From Photobacterium atrarenae (GTDB taxonomy: Bacteria > Pseudomonadota > Gammaproteobacteria > Enterobacterales > Vibrionaceae): a DNA stretch of 64,000 nucleotides. A program made the translations under genes and the position numbers. The notes under the pieces were generated by a model. The model did no database searches. It was not told where the DNA came from and saw nothing but the letters and a program-made list of their open reading frames with translations. The first letter of the stretch is position 1; each line of letters begins with the position of its first letter. The DNA is taken from positions 1,426,001 through 1,490,000 of the forward strand of contig NZ_CP101509.1 of the NCBI RefSeq assembly GCF_024380015.1. Reading direction: 5' to 3'. Of the stretch, positions 46,515 through 55,321 are shown one piece after another.

Positions 46515-49500
46515 GTTATATTGACGATAACGTAAGCGATGATGAATTGTTGCAACAGTTATTAGCGGTATCAGAACCGAAGTTTCTAGCGGTCAGTACG
46601 GAAGATGAAAAGTATGAGCCTTTTCCACTAACAGAAATTCAGAAAGGGTATTTACTTGGCCGTAATGCTTCACTACCGCTTGGTGGTGTTCCATGCCAAT
46701 TTTACTATGAGCTGGATTGTTCAGAGCTCGATCCTGTTGCTTATCATGCCGCGTGGCTGCAATTGATTGACAGACATGAAATGCTTCGATGCATCATTTT
46801 AAATCATGAGGAACAGAAGATATTACCTTCTGTGCCTGATCTGACCTATACCGTGCATGATTTGACGATTTGTAATGATCCTGAGTCGAAGTTAGATGAT
46901 ATTCGCCAGCGAATTGCGACTGAGATCCGTCCCCATGAGCAGTGGCCATTATTTGGTCTGGAGTTTTCGCGTTTACCTGACTCAAGCTGGCGAATTCATT
47001 TTGGCCTTGATCTACTGATTATGGATCAGCAAAGCTTTTTGACTTTGCTGGATGAGGCTGCCGTGCTTTATCATTCGCCGAACGAAACGTTACCAGCAAT
47101 CGACTTTTCATTCCGTGATTATGTACTGTTGGATTCGAAAGAGTCGGTTGATCCATTGGCAGTTGCCTATTGGAAAAGTAAAGTCGCCCAAATTCCGTCG
47201 GCACCGGCGCTGCCGCTCAATAATGCTCCTGATGAAATGAATGTTCCGTCATTTCATCGTCTCGTTAGAACAGTTAATGCCAAAGTCTGGCAAGAATTTA
47301 AACGTACCTGTATAGATAAAGGGTTAACTCCTTCGACATTGTTGTTAACGCTGTTTGGTGAAGTGCTTTCACAGTGGAGTGATAATGCCCATTTCAGCCT
47401 GAATATGACGATGTTCAACCGAAAGCCTCTTCATTCAGATGTGGATCGCTTGGTTGGTGATTTTACCAATACCATGATTTTTGAAATGGACATGAGGCCG
47501 CTCGAGACAAAATTGGAGCGGGCTAGGCGTCTGCAGCAACAATTGTGGGATGACATCGAGCACCAGGATTACAGTGGTATGAACGTGATGTCTGACATGG
47601 CAACTGCTGCAAACCAGTTGGGAGGCATCTTGATGCCGGTGGTATTTACCAGCACATTAACTCAAAACGATGCACGGTTGCTGAAAAACCAGCATCTACA
47701 GCCCGGATATCCAGTGCATGCCCGAGGCCAAACTGCCCAAGTTCTTTTAGATAACCAGATAACTGAAATGTCAGGTGAGTTGCTGGTTCAGTGGGATGTG
47801 GTAGAAGGGGCGTTTCCGGCTCAATTGATTGAAACCATGCTGGAAACATTTATTGCAAATATTCATGGCATTTCAGCCGGGCATAGCTCACTGGATGTGG
47901 TTTGTTATCAGGCAGCTAAGCCAAGTTCTACTGATTTGGTTATGCAGGCACACGAGGACCAGCCGAATGCTCTGCTGCAGTCTCTATGGCTTCAAAATTG
48001 GGGGGCGCATGCAGATAAGCCTGCAATTATTCAGGATGAACAGGTTATCACACATGGCCATTTAGCGAGGATTGTTGCGGCACTGGTTGAGCAGCTAAAT
48101 GATCTCCAATTGAAATCTGGGGAGCCTGTTCCGGTAATGCTTTCCAAAGGCCCGGCTCAGATCGCTGCGTGTTTAGCCATTTTAATTGCCGGCGGTGCGT
48201 ATGTTCCTGTGTCCCTGCAACAGCCTCAAAAGCGTAAAGACAAAATACTCACTGACTTAAATGCCCGGGTAGTGCTGAGCGAGTCGACTGAACTTGAGTT
48301 GCCCTCGGGTATATCGGTGATATGTACTGATATAACAATGTCTGGTGATCTGGCGTGTCTAGAGGAGTCTCCTTGTCAAGCGGCCAATGAGCTGGCTTAT
48401 ATTATTTATACGTCAGGTTCGACGGGAATGCCTAAAGGAGTGATGATCACTCATCAAGCCGCCATGAATACCGTGCTTGATATTAATGCTCGTTTTAATA
48501 TCACAGAAAAAGATTGTGTTTTATCGTTGTCTGCATTGCATTTTGATTTATCGGTCTACGATATTTTTGGTGTGCTTGGTCAAGGTGGTGCATTAGTTCT
48601 GCCGAGTGAAGAGCTCGCACTGGATCCGTCTCATTGGGCATCATTGTGCAGACAGTATGAGGTGACGCTATGGAACTCAGTGCCAAGCTTATTCGCCTTA
48701 TTCGTTGACTATGTTTCTTTACATCCGAATCAGGCTGCTGAAATTCCATTACAGACTGTGATGATGAGTGGAGACTGGATCCCGCTGGATTTGCCTGAGT
48801 CGGCTTGGAAGTTATGGCCGGAACTCACCCAATACAGTTTGGGAGGGGCAACGGAAGCCTCTATTTGGTCAATTTACTATCCAATTAAACAAGTTGAATC
48901 GGACTGGGTAAGTATCCCATATGGCAATGCTCTTGGTGGGCAGCAAGTTTATGTGCTTGATCAGCAATTAAATATTGCACCGAACTGTAAGGAAGGAGAA
49001 ATCTACATTGCAGGTAAAGGGTTAGCTTGTGGTTATTTTTCCGATGAAGATAAAACTCAGCAGAGCTTTTTCTCGCACCCAGAAACTGGGGTGGAATTAT
49101 ATAAAACAGGGGATCACGGCCGTTATCGGGATGATGGTTCAATTGAATTCCTTGGTCGTAAAGACAATCAGGTCAAAGTTAATGGATATCGGGTTGAAAC
49201 CGGTGAGATAATGACGGTAATCAATAAGCATCCGAAGGTGAAAGATGCGTTGGTTATGGCCGTTGGCGAGCGCCATCAAATGCAGCTTGTGGCTTTCGTT
49301 GTTGGCTCTGAGCGGCTTGAAGGGGAGCTGATTGAACTGTGTCAATCGGCGCTGCCATCATACATGGTGCCGGTGGCCTGGTATTTCCTGGAACAATGGC
49401 CTTTAACTGTGAATGCGAAGCTTGACCGTTCTGTATTGAAGAATATGCATTCGACACCAGAGCAGCCAGCAATACCAAGTCAGGATATTTCGTTTAGCAC

Positions 49501-50518
49501 GAATATGACGCCCCAAGTATTAAGCCTGTTAGGCGAGGTATTAAAACAACCGGCGATACAGATCCAAGATTCATTACTGGACCTAGGTGCCACATCGGTG
49601 GATTTGATTGCGATCGCCACCCATATTGAAGCCAGGTTTGGTTTTAGGCCCCGGTTGCCTGATTTGGCTCGTAGCCCGACCGTAAAAAGTATCGTCGATT
49701 TAATTTCTCAGCATTGTAAGCACAGTGAAAAAACAACTAATTCAGACACAATGCAATGGTTTGCTGATCAGACAACAGCCAGTGACTATTTTGCCAGTCA
49801 CCAAGCACTGAACGATCAAAAATCGCGTCTGTTGTTCAAACAGTCACGTGTTGCGATCCGTAATGATCTAGTTGAGCAAATATCTCTGCCTCAGTTGGAA
49901 CTGCCGGATCTGAAATGGTTCCGGGAAAGTAGAAGATCATTTGCGCAGGTACTTCCGACTGAAACACAACTGGGCCAGTGGTTTGAGCCTCTACGCAGTT
50001 ATTTTTCAAATGGGCAAAGAAAGTTTAATTATGGGTCTGCAGGTGGCCAGCAAGCGGTACAAACTTATTTGTTAATAAACCCTAAGTTTAATACAGAGCA
50101 ACTTTCCGGTGCATTTTACTATCAGCCTGATTTGCACCAGCTACAGCGGATTGCTTCGGAACTGTCAGACGAGCTCTTTAGCCGCTTTTCAATTGGAAAT
50201 GGCACCTGGGTTAATGATGCTTCATTTATGGTGGTGTTTGTTCTTGAACTGGCGGCAATTGCCCCGCTCTATGAGCAGGCCAGTGTTCCTTTTGGTCTTA
50301 TTGAAACGGGGGCTATTTCTCAGTTACTCGAGATGTCGGCGCAGCAATGCGGTCTATCGGTATGCCAGATAGGCGATGCTCGTCCTGAGCTTTTAAAAGA
50401 GGCACTGTCGTTAGATTCATCCCAGTTATTTTTATCGTGTATGGTCGGTGGTGCTACAAATTCAACGTCCCTGCCACAACTGTCTTTCACCCAGTCGTTT
50501 GAGGAGGGCTCGTTATGA
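46511..50518 (+). CDS. NRPS module, Cy-A-PCP-oxidase (SagB-like)
   Basis: A 1335-residue module. Cy starts near residue 35 with Asp167-x4-Asp172. The A domain (about 495-960) reads DLYNMSLIW(K), a clear cysteine code of the yersiniabactin type. The PCP Ser is 1029 in LGATSVD. Residues about 1085-1330 form a flavin-dependent SagB/McbC-type oxidase (FNYGSAGGQQAVQTYLLI, then FGLIETGAISQLLEMSAQQCGL), placed after the carrier as in bleomycin BlmIII. It should oxidise a carrier-bound thiazoline to thiazole. The gene overlaps its neighbours on both sides (ATGA). The C-terminal tail EEGSL resembles that of the first synthase and precedes a docking-domain protein. Confidence 0.92.
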   Translation: MSYIDDNVSDDELLQQLLAVSEPKFLAVSTEDEKYEPFPLTEIQKGYLLGRNASLPLGGVPCQFYYELDCSELDPVAYHAAWLQLIDRHEMLRCIILNHEEQKILPSVPDLTYTVHDLTICNDPESKLDDIRQRIATEIRPHEQWPLFGLEFSRLPDSSWRIHFGLDLLIMDQQSFLTLLDEAAVLYHSPNETLPAIDFSFRDYVLLDSKESVDPLAVAYWKSKVAQIPSAPALPLNNAPDEMNVPSFHRLVRTVNAKVWQEFKRTCIDKGLTPSTLLLTLFGEVLSQWSDNAHFSLNMTMFNRKPLHSDVDRLVGDFTNTMIFEMDMRPLETKLERARRLQQQLWDDIEHQDYSGMNVMSDMATAANQLGGILMPVVFTSTLTQNDARLLKNQHLQPGYPVHARGQTAQVLLDNQITEMSGELLVQWDVVEGAFPAQLIETMLETFIANIHGISAGHSSLDVVCYQAAKPSSTDLVMQAHEDQPNALLQSLWLQNWGAHADKPAIIQDEQVITHGHLARIVAALVEQLNDLQLKSGEPVPVMLSKGPAQIAACLAILIAGGAYVPVSLQQPQKRKDKILTDLNARVVLSESTELELPSGISVICTDITMSGDLACLEESPCQAANELAYIIYTSGSTGMPKGVMITHQAAMNTVLDINARFNITEKDCVLSLSALHFDLSVYDIFGVLGQGGALVLPSEELALDPSHWASLCRQYEVTLWNSVPSLFALFVDYVSLHPNQAAEIPLQTVMMSGDWIPLDLPESAWKLWPELTQYSLGGATEASIWSIYYPIKQVESDWVSIPYGNALGGQQVYVLDQQLNIAPNCKEGEIYIAGKGLACGYFSDEDKTQQSFFSHPETGVELYKTGDHGRYRDDGSIEFLGRKDNQVKVNGYRVETGEIMTVINKHPKVKDALVMAVGERHQMQLVAFVVGSERLEGELIELCQSALPSYMVPVAWYFLEQWPLTVNAKLDRSVLKNMHSTPEQPAIPSQDISFSTNMTPQVLSLLGEVLKQPAIQIQDSLLDLGATSVDLIAIATHIEARFGFRPRLPDLARSPTVKSIVDLISQHCKHSEKTTNSDTMQWFADQTTASDYFASHQALNDQKSRLLFKQSRVAIRNDLVEQISLPQLELPDLKWFRESRRSFAQVLPTETQLGQWFEPLRSYFSNGQRKFNYGSAGGQQAVQTYLLINPKFNTEQLSGAFYYQPDLHQLQRIASELSDELFSRFSIGNGTWVNDASFMVVFVLELAAIAPLYEQASVPFGLIETGAISQLLEMSAQQCGLSVCQIGDARPELLKEALSLDSSQLFLSCMVGGATNSTSLPQLSFTQSFEEGSL

Positions 50519-53500
50519 CAATGATTAACCTGCTGAATACGCTTGCAGAGCGCCATATCGAAATATGGCAAGAGTCTGGACAGCTTAAATTCAGGGCCCC
50601 AAAAGGCGCGATGGATGAAGTATTAAAGCAACAGTTGCGTCAGAATAAAGCTGCGTTGATAGAACAGATTCAGGCAAATGATAAGAAAAATAAGGTAAAG
50701 GAAGTCGTTCACAATAGTCGTGAAAGATATCTGCCGTTTGAAATTACTCCGATTCAGCAAGCTTATTTAGTCGGTCGTTCCGATGCATTGAATTTAGGTG
50801 GGGTTGCAGCACACTCTTATGTGGAGCTTGAACACCCGTCAGCCAGCCTGGAAAGCACAGAAATAGCACTGAATAAGGTGATTCAACGTCATGATATGTT
50901 ACGTACTGTGATTACGAAGAACGGCTTTCAGCAAGTATTGCAGGAGGTACCGTTCTACACGATTTCATGCCGTGATTTGCGTGGGGCATCATCAGATGAT
51001 GTGAAAAAGGCTCTGAAAGATATCCGCAATGAGATGGAGACGCAGATTCGACCTGCGGATCAATGGCCGCTATTTGATATAAAAGCGACACTACATGATC
51101 ATGGTTTGCGATTGCATACAAGTATCGACTTGATGACGCTTGATGCATGGAGTTGTCAGCTGATGTTCCGCGAATGGTTTAGCTTGATAGAACACCATCA
51201 CTTGCCATCGACACCTGCTGTGACTTTCCGTGATTACCTGCGGTATGTTCATGGGAATGAATTTTTAACCCGACGTGCAGAAGCGAAAAGATACTGGGAT
51301 AACGAGCTTGAGGGATTACCTCCGGCTCCGAAGCTGCCGGCCGCGGTTCGTGATGAAACCCAGAATGGGTTTCATCGTTTAAGAGGAGAAGTGGATGCTG
51401 TTTATTGGCAGGCATTTAAGCAACGTTGCCGTCAGCTAAATGTAACGCCATCGACAGCAGTCATGACTTTGTTTGCAGTTACTTTGTCGCGTTGGAGTAC
51501 GAACGAAGCACTGACGCTCAATGTAACATTATTCAATCGCCACCCTGTCCATGAGCAGGTTCAGCAAATTCTCGGTGAATTTACCAATAATACACTAATC
51601 GACTTTGATGAGATGGCTCGGCCATTTATTGATCAGGTTCGGCAGGTGCAGGATAAGTTACTGGAGAGAATTGAATATAGCTTAGTCGATGGTGTTGATT
51701 TACTGCGTCAATTAGCCCGTATACAGCAAAATTATTCTGGTGCTCTGATGCCTGTTGTATTTACCAGCCTGTTGATGGGAGAGGAGAGTACAAGCTTTGA
51801 ATCCCTTGGCTGGCAAGAGGTTTATGGTTTGAGCCAAACACCGCAGGTGACTTTTGATCACCAGCTACGGGAAGAAAATGGCAAACTGATGTTCAACTGG
51901 GATATTTCCAGACAGGCCCTGGATGTAGCAGTGATAGAGGTCATGTTGGAACAATACCTCCATTCTCTGAAAAAGTTAGCCTTGCAGGATGATGCCTGGA
52001 CAACGCCTCCAGCGCGAACGCTACCCAATGAACAAGCCGGCGTACGAAACAAAATCCATTCTTTTGAGGCTGGCTACTCAACGCGGGCACTGACTCTTCA
52101 GCAGCCAGTGTTAGATAGTATGCTTAGCTTCAAGGAGCGAGTCGCCGTCGTTGATGGTAATGGTGAATCCCTCACTTATGAGGAACTGCATCAATGGTGT
52201 TGTACGTTGGCAAAGCAAATACAGCAACAAGGTGTGGTTGTCGGCGATCATGTGTTAGTGATGTTACCTAAAGGCGCCGAGCAAGTTGCCGCTGTTGTTG
52301 CGTGCCACATGGCGGGTGCAGTTTATGTACCGCTTTCAATCGATACACCAGTGGAGCGTTACAAGAATATTATCTCGCAAGCGAACCCTGCTTTGGTCTT
52401 GTACAGTGAGCAACACCCGGTGCCGGATATCAGTCAACTGGCCTCTTTGGTTGTAGAGCCGAGTTTTGAAAAGGAACACAAGGCCGAGTTAAACATGGCT
52501 GCATACGATGGTGATCATTCTGCTTATATCATTTTTACATCAGGGTCGACCGGGACACCGAAAGGTGTGGAAATGGGGCATGGCGCGGTCCGAAATACAC
52601 TTGATGATATGGCGTTACGATTTGGGGCGCACCCTGAAGATCGAACGTTCGCACTTTCTGCATTGAATTTTGATTTATCAGTTTATGATATTTTCATGCC
52701 TCTACTGTCGGGCGGTAGCGTCCTTTTCCCAGAAGAAGGAAATGAAAGAAACCCAGAACATTGGTATCACAAACTGCATCAAAATCAGGTAACAATTTGG
52801 AATTCAGTGCCAGCATTGCTTGAGATGCTGGTGACTTGGTGTGAAAGCCAGAACTTGAAGCTGCCCGAATCATTGAGGCTGGTTTTGCTTAGTGGTGATT
52901 GGGTGCCGCTTAATCTTCCGCAGCGAATTAAAGCGATAGCTTCAAATGCACGTATTGTTGCTTTGGGTGGTGCCACTGAAGCTGCTATTTGGTCTAACTG
53001 GCAATCAGCAGATAATGTACCAAGTCATTGGGCGTCTGTTCCTTATGGAAAGCCATTAACGCATCAATATTACCGTGTATTAGATAAGTATATGAGCGAC
53101 AGGCCTGATTGGGTTGAGGGTGATCTGTATATTGGTGGGGCCGGATTAGCAAAAAGCTACTGGGGTGATGAAGCCAAAACTGTTGCTGCTTTTATTGCGC
53201 ATGGGCAAGAACGACTATACCAGACCGGTGATAGAGCTAGGTTTTGGCAGGATGGTACGCTAGAGTTTCTTGGGCGAAATGATCATCAGGTGAAGATCGG
53301 TGGTCACAGAATTGAGCTTGGTGAGATTGAGCATGTATTGCAATCACATCAGTCCATAGAGCGAGCAGTTGTTGAAGTACAGAAAAATTCAGCTCAAAGC
53401 GTGTTGGTGAGTTATGTTGTCGCTCAGCGTTCTTCGATGATTAGACCTGATACCCTAAAAGAGTATGCCGCTCAATACTTACCTTACTACATGGTTCCTC

Positions 53501-53877
53501 GGCATATCGTTCTGCTACCGACCTTACCTCTGAGTGCCAATGGAAAAGTTGATCGAAAGGCATTGCCAGCGATTGAATTCGAATCCGTAGATACCGCTTG
53601 TGATTTGTCCAGAACGATGTGTGTACTGAAAGATATTCTGTGTGAAACATTGCAACTTTCTGAGTTGCATCCGGATGAGAACTTCTTCGAAGCTGGGGCC
53701 ACATCAGTTACTTTGGTTGCGGCGCATGGGGATATTCAAAAAGTATTACAAAAAGAATTTCCCGTTACGTGGTTATTCACCTATTCATGTTTAAGAGCGT
53801 TAGATGCTGAGTTGAATAACAAAAAAACGTCTAATTCTCGTCAGCGACGAGAAAAAGGCAAGAGTATTACATTTTAA
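50515..53877 (+). CDS. NRPS module, docking-Cy-A-PCP, last synthase, no thioesterase
   Basis: A 1120-residue module. A TubC-type docking domain (about 3-55; IWQESGQLKFRAPKGAM) matches that of the second synthase. Cy starts near 80 with Asp205-x4-Asp210. A (about 525-1000) reads DLYNLSLIW(K), the standard cysteine code. PCP Ser is 1064 in AGATSVT. After the PCP there is only a basic tail (SRQRREKGK) and no TE, reductase or terminal condensation domain, although gene order makes this the final module. GAGGAGGG precedes the ATG, which overlaps the previous stop. It should install the last thiazoline, leaving release to another enzyme. Confidence 0.92.
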   Translation: MTMINLLNTLAERHIEIWQESGQLKFRAPKGAMDEVLKQQLRQNKAALIEQIQANDKKNKVKEVVHNSRERYLPFEITPIQQAYLVGRSDALNLGGVAAHSYVELEHPSASLESTEIALNKVIQRHDMLRTVITKNGFQQVLQEVPFYTISCRDLRGASSDDVKKALKDIRNEMETQIRPADQWPLFDIKATLHDHGLRLHTSIDLMTLDAWSCQLMFREWFSLIEHHHLPSTPAVTFRDYLRYVHGNEFLTRRAEAKRYWDNELEGLPPAPKLPAAVRDETQNGFHRLRGEVDAVYWQAFKQRCRQLNVTPSTAVMTLFAVTLSRWSTNEALTLNVTLFNRHPVHEQVQQILGEFTNNTLIDFDEMARPFIDQVRQVQDKLLERIEYSLVDGVDLLRQLARIQQNYSGALMPVVFTSLLMGEESTSFESLGWQEVYGLSQTPQVTFDHQLREENGKLMFNWDISRQALDVAVIEVMLEQYLHSLKKLALQDDAWTTPPARTLPNEQAGVRNKIHSFEAGYSTRALTLQQPVLDSMLSFKERVAVVDGNGESLTYEELHQWCCTLAKQIQQQGVVVGDHVLVMLPKGAEQVAAVVACHMAGAVYVPLSIDTPVERYKNIISQANPALVLYSEQHPVPDISQLASLVVEPSFEKEHKAELNMAAYDGDHSAYIIFTSGSTGTPKGVEMGHGAVRNTLDDMALRFGAHPEDRTFALSALNFDLSVYDIFMPLLSGGSVLFPEEGNERNPEHWYHKLHQNQVTIWNSVPALLEMLVTWCESQNLKLPESLRLVLLSGDWVPLNLPQRIKAIASNARIVALGGATEAAIWSNWQSADNVPSHWASVPYGKPLTHQYYRVLDKYMSDRPDWVEGDLYIGGAGLAKSYWGDEAKTVAAFIAHGQERLYQTGDRARFWQDGTLEFLGRNDHQVKIGGHRIELGEIEHVLQSHQSIERAVVEVQKNSAQSVLVSYVVAQRSSMIRPDTLKEYAAQYLPYYMVPRHIVLLPTLPLSANGKVDRKALPAIEFESVDTACDLSRTMCVLKDILCETLQLSELHPDENFFEAGATSVTLVAAHGDIQKVLQKEFPVTWLFTYSCLRALDAELNNKKTSNSRQRREKGKSITF

Positions 53878-53888
53878 GGAGACTTAGC

Positions 53889-54635
53889 ATGTCGAATAAG
53901 TGGATACCGTTTCCGTCAACCAAAAAAGCAGCAAAGATTGATTTATTGTGTTTACCTTATGCTGGTGGAAATGCCAGCATTTATCGCCAGTGGGATAGCT
54001 GCATGCCTGAGTGGATAGCTGTTCAGCCAATTGAGCTGCCAGGCCATGGTTCACGAATCTGTGAAGATCTAATTGCCTCGGTAGAAGTTCTTACAAAACA
54101 GATTTTTGCTGATATTTTGGCTAAACAACAGCGTCCTTTTGCGCTTTTAGGGCATAGTATGGGGGCCGGGTTAGCATTTCATTTATCTGATTATGCGGCA
54201 CAGCGGGGAGTTAGCCCCCAAGCATTGTTTGTTTCAGGAAGACAGGCTCCGGTTATCGGTAAAGGAATTCGTCCTCGTTTTAATTTATCTGATGCAGAAC
54301 TAAAAGAAGAGTTGAAGTTCTTAAATGGTTCACCACCGGAAGTGTTGGAAAATGAAGAGCTTATGTCATTCTTACTGCCCATAATTAGAGCTGATTTTTC
54401 ATTGAGCGAGTGGCTTCTTCACAATGATATCAATACAAAAATATCAGTACCCATAAGAGTAATTGGTGCACGAAATGATGTTGAAGTAGATTACCAAAAG
54501 CTTCATTTATGGCAGAAGAATGCGAGCCAAGACATCAAGATATCTTTGATGGAAGGTGAGCACTTTTTTATACATGATTGTATGAAAAATTTATCTGATT
54601 TAATTATTTCAGATCTTAAGTTAATCAAGAGTTAA
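53889..54635 (+). CDS. free-standing thioesterase (type II family)
   Basis: A 248-residue alpha/beta hydrolase of the YbtT/GrsT type. The triad is Ser90 (GHSMGAG), an Asp near residue 198 (ARNDVEVD) and His225 (EGEHFF). Relatives remove wrong or stalled acyl groups from carrier proteins. It follows the last synthase by 11 bases with AAGGAG upstream, so it belongs to the same roughly 30-kb operon. As no synthase carries a TE domain, this enzyme may also release the finished product; that is inference. Release by spontaneous cyclisation or by a distant enzyme is also possible. Confidence 0.88.
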   Translation: MSNKWIPFPSTKKAAKIDLLCLPYAGGNASIYRQWDSCMPEWIAVQPIELPGHGSRICEDLIASVEVLTKQIFADILAKQQRPFALLGHSMGAGLAFHLSDYAAQRGVSPQALFVSGRQAPVIGKGIRPRFNLSDAELKEELKFLNGSPPEVLENEELMSFLLPIIRADFSLSEWLLHNDINTKISVPIRVIGARNDVEVDYQKLHLWQKNASQDIKISLMEGEHFFIHDCMKNLSDLIISDLKLIKS

Positions 54636-55079
54636 TTGAATAACCCTCAGGTGTTGTATTGATAAAAAGTCAGGGTGTTAGTTAAATAGTAGAATTAGCT
54701 CACATACGGATTTTTGCTGTGTTAACTAGATTAAGATAAATAATCGTTAATGGCACTTCTTGTTGAGGGTTATATATCTTTGATGATATTCATGGTTTTG
54801 AGTAGATTTATCTTCTCTTATGGAAACACTGGAGGGGATATTCAGTAACAGAGGTTTTTATATACTCGATTTTTGCGTTCATTTACTTTTATGATATTGT
54901 TTTTATTGCTGGCCTTTGTCCTTTCCGAAAGCACTTTGGCTTCAGTCATTCATTCAAACTGTGTGAGTTCTGGCAATGTTAATGATAGGTTGGATATTTG
55001 AAATTTTACTGGAATTGTCTGGATTTGATCTGTTGTGTTTCAGTTAATCTTTAGCGTGAGGTTTCGTTATAATTAACCT

Positions 55080-55141
55080 TGGTAAGATGCGGTAAAATTT
55101 TTACTGATACCAAAACTAGAAGGGGGATTAAAGCCCCCTTT
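55080..55141 (+). ncRNA. candidate short RNA between operons
   Basis: A perfect TATAAT (55068-55073, weak -35) lies about 45 bases before a strong hairpin AAGGGGG/CCCCCTT with T tail ending at 55141. A transcript starting near 55080 would be about 60 bases. Alternatively the terminator ends the long synthase operon, 485 bases after its last gene. Confidence 0.25.
55120..55141 (+). terminator. rho-independent terminator
   Basis: Stem AAGGGGG/CCCCCTT, 7-base loop, followed by T. Confidence 0.7.
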
Positions 55142-55262
55142 CCCAGCAAATTTATATCAATTTACAAGTGATTTCAATTTATTTGCTACTTCTATGAGAT
55201 TCGAGCGAGTTAAATTGAAACTCCGTATTCTGCTGAAAAAAATCCTTTTTTTAATATTTATT

Positions 55263-55281
55263 GCTAATGATAATGGTTATC
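55263..55281. promoter_or_regulatory. Fur box
   Basis: GCTAATGATAATGGTTATC matches the 19-base Fur consensus at 16 positions. It contains GATAAT, which may double as a -10 element, and lies 40 bases upstream of the receptor start. Iron-dependent repression of the uptake operon is the natural reading. Confidence 0.75.
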
Positions 55282-55321
55282 GTTTGTGGGTTTTGGATCA
55301 TAACATTTCAGAGGATCTCAC

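Larger units (their letters stand above)
54636..55321. other. AT-rich intergenic region between the two island operons
   Basis: These 686 bases contain no supported protein gene. From left to right they hold an AT-rich stretch, a TATAAT box at 55068-55073, a GC-stem terminator at 55120-55141, and the Fur box at 55263-55281 that precedes the receptor gene. Confidence 0.6.
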
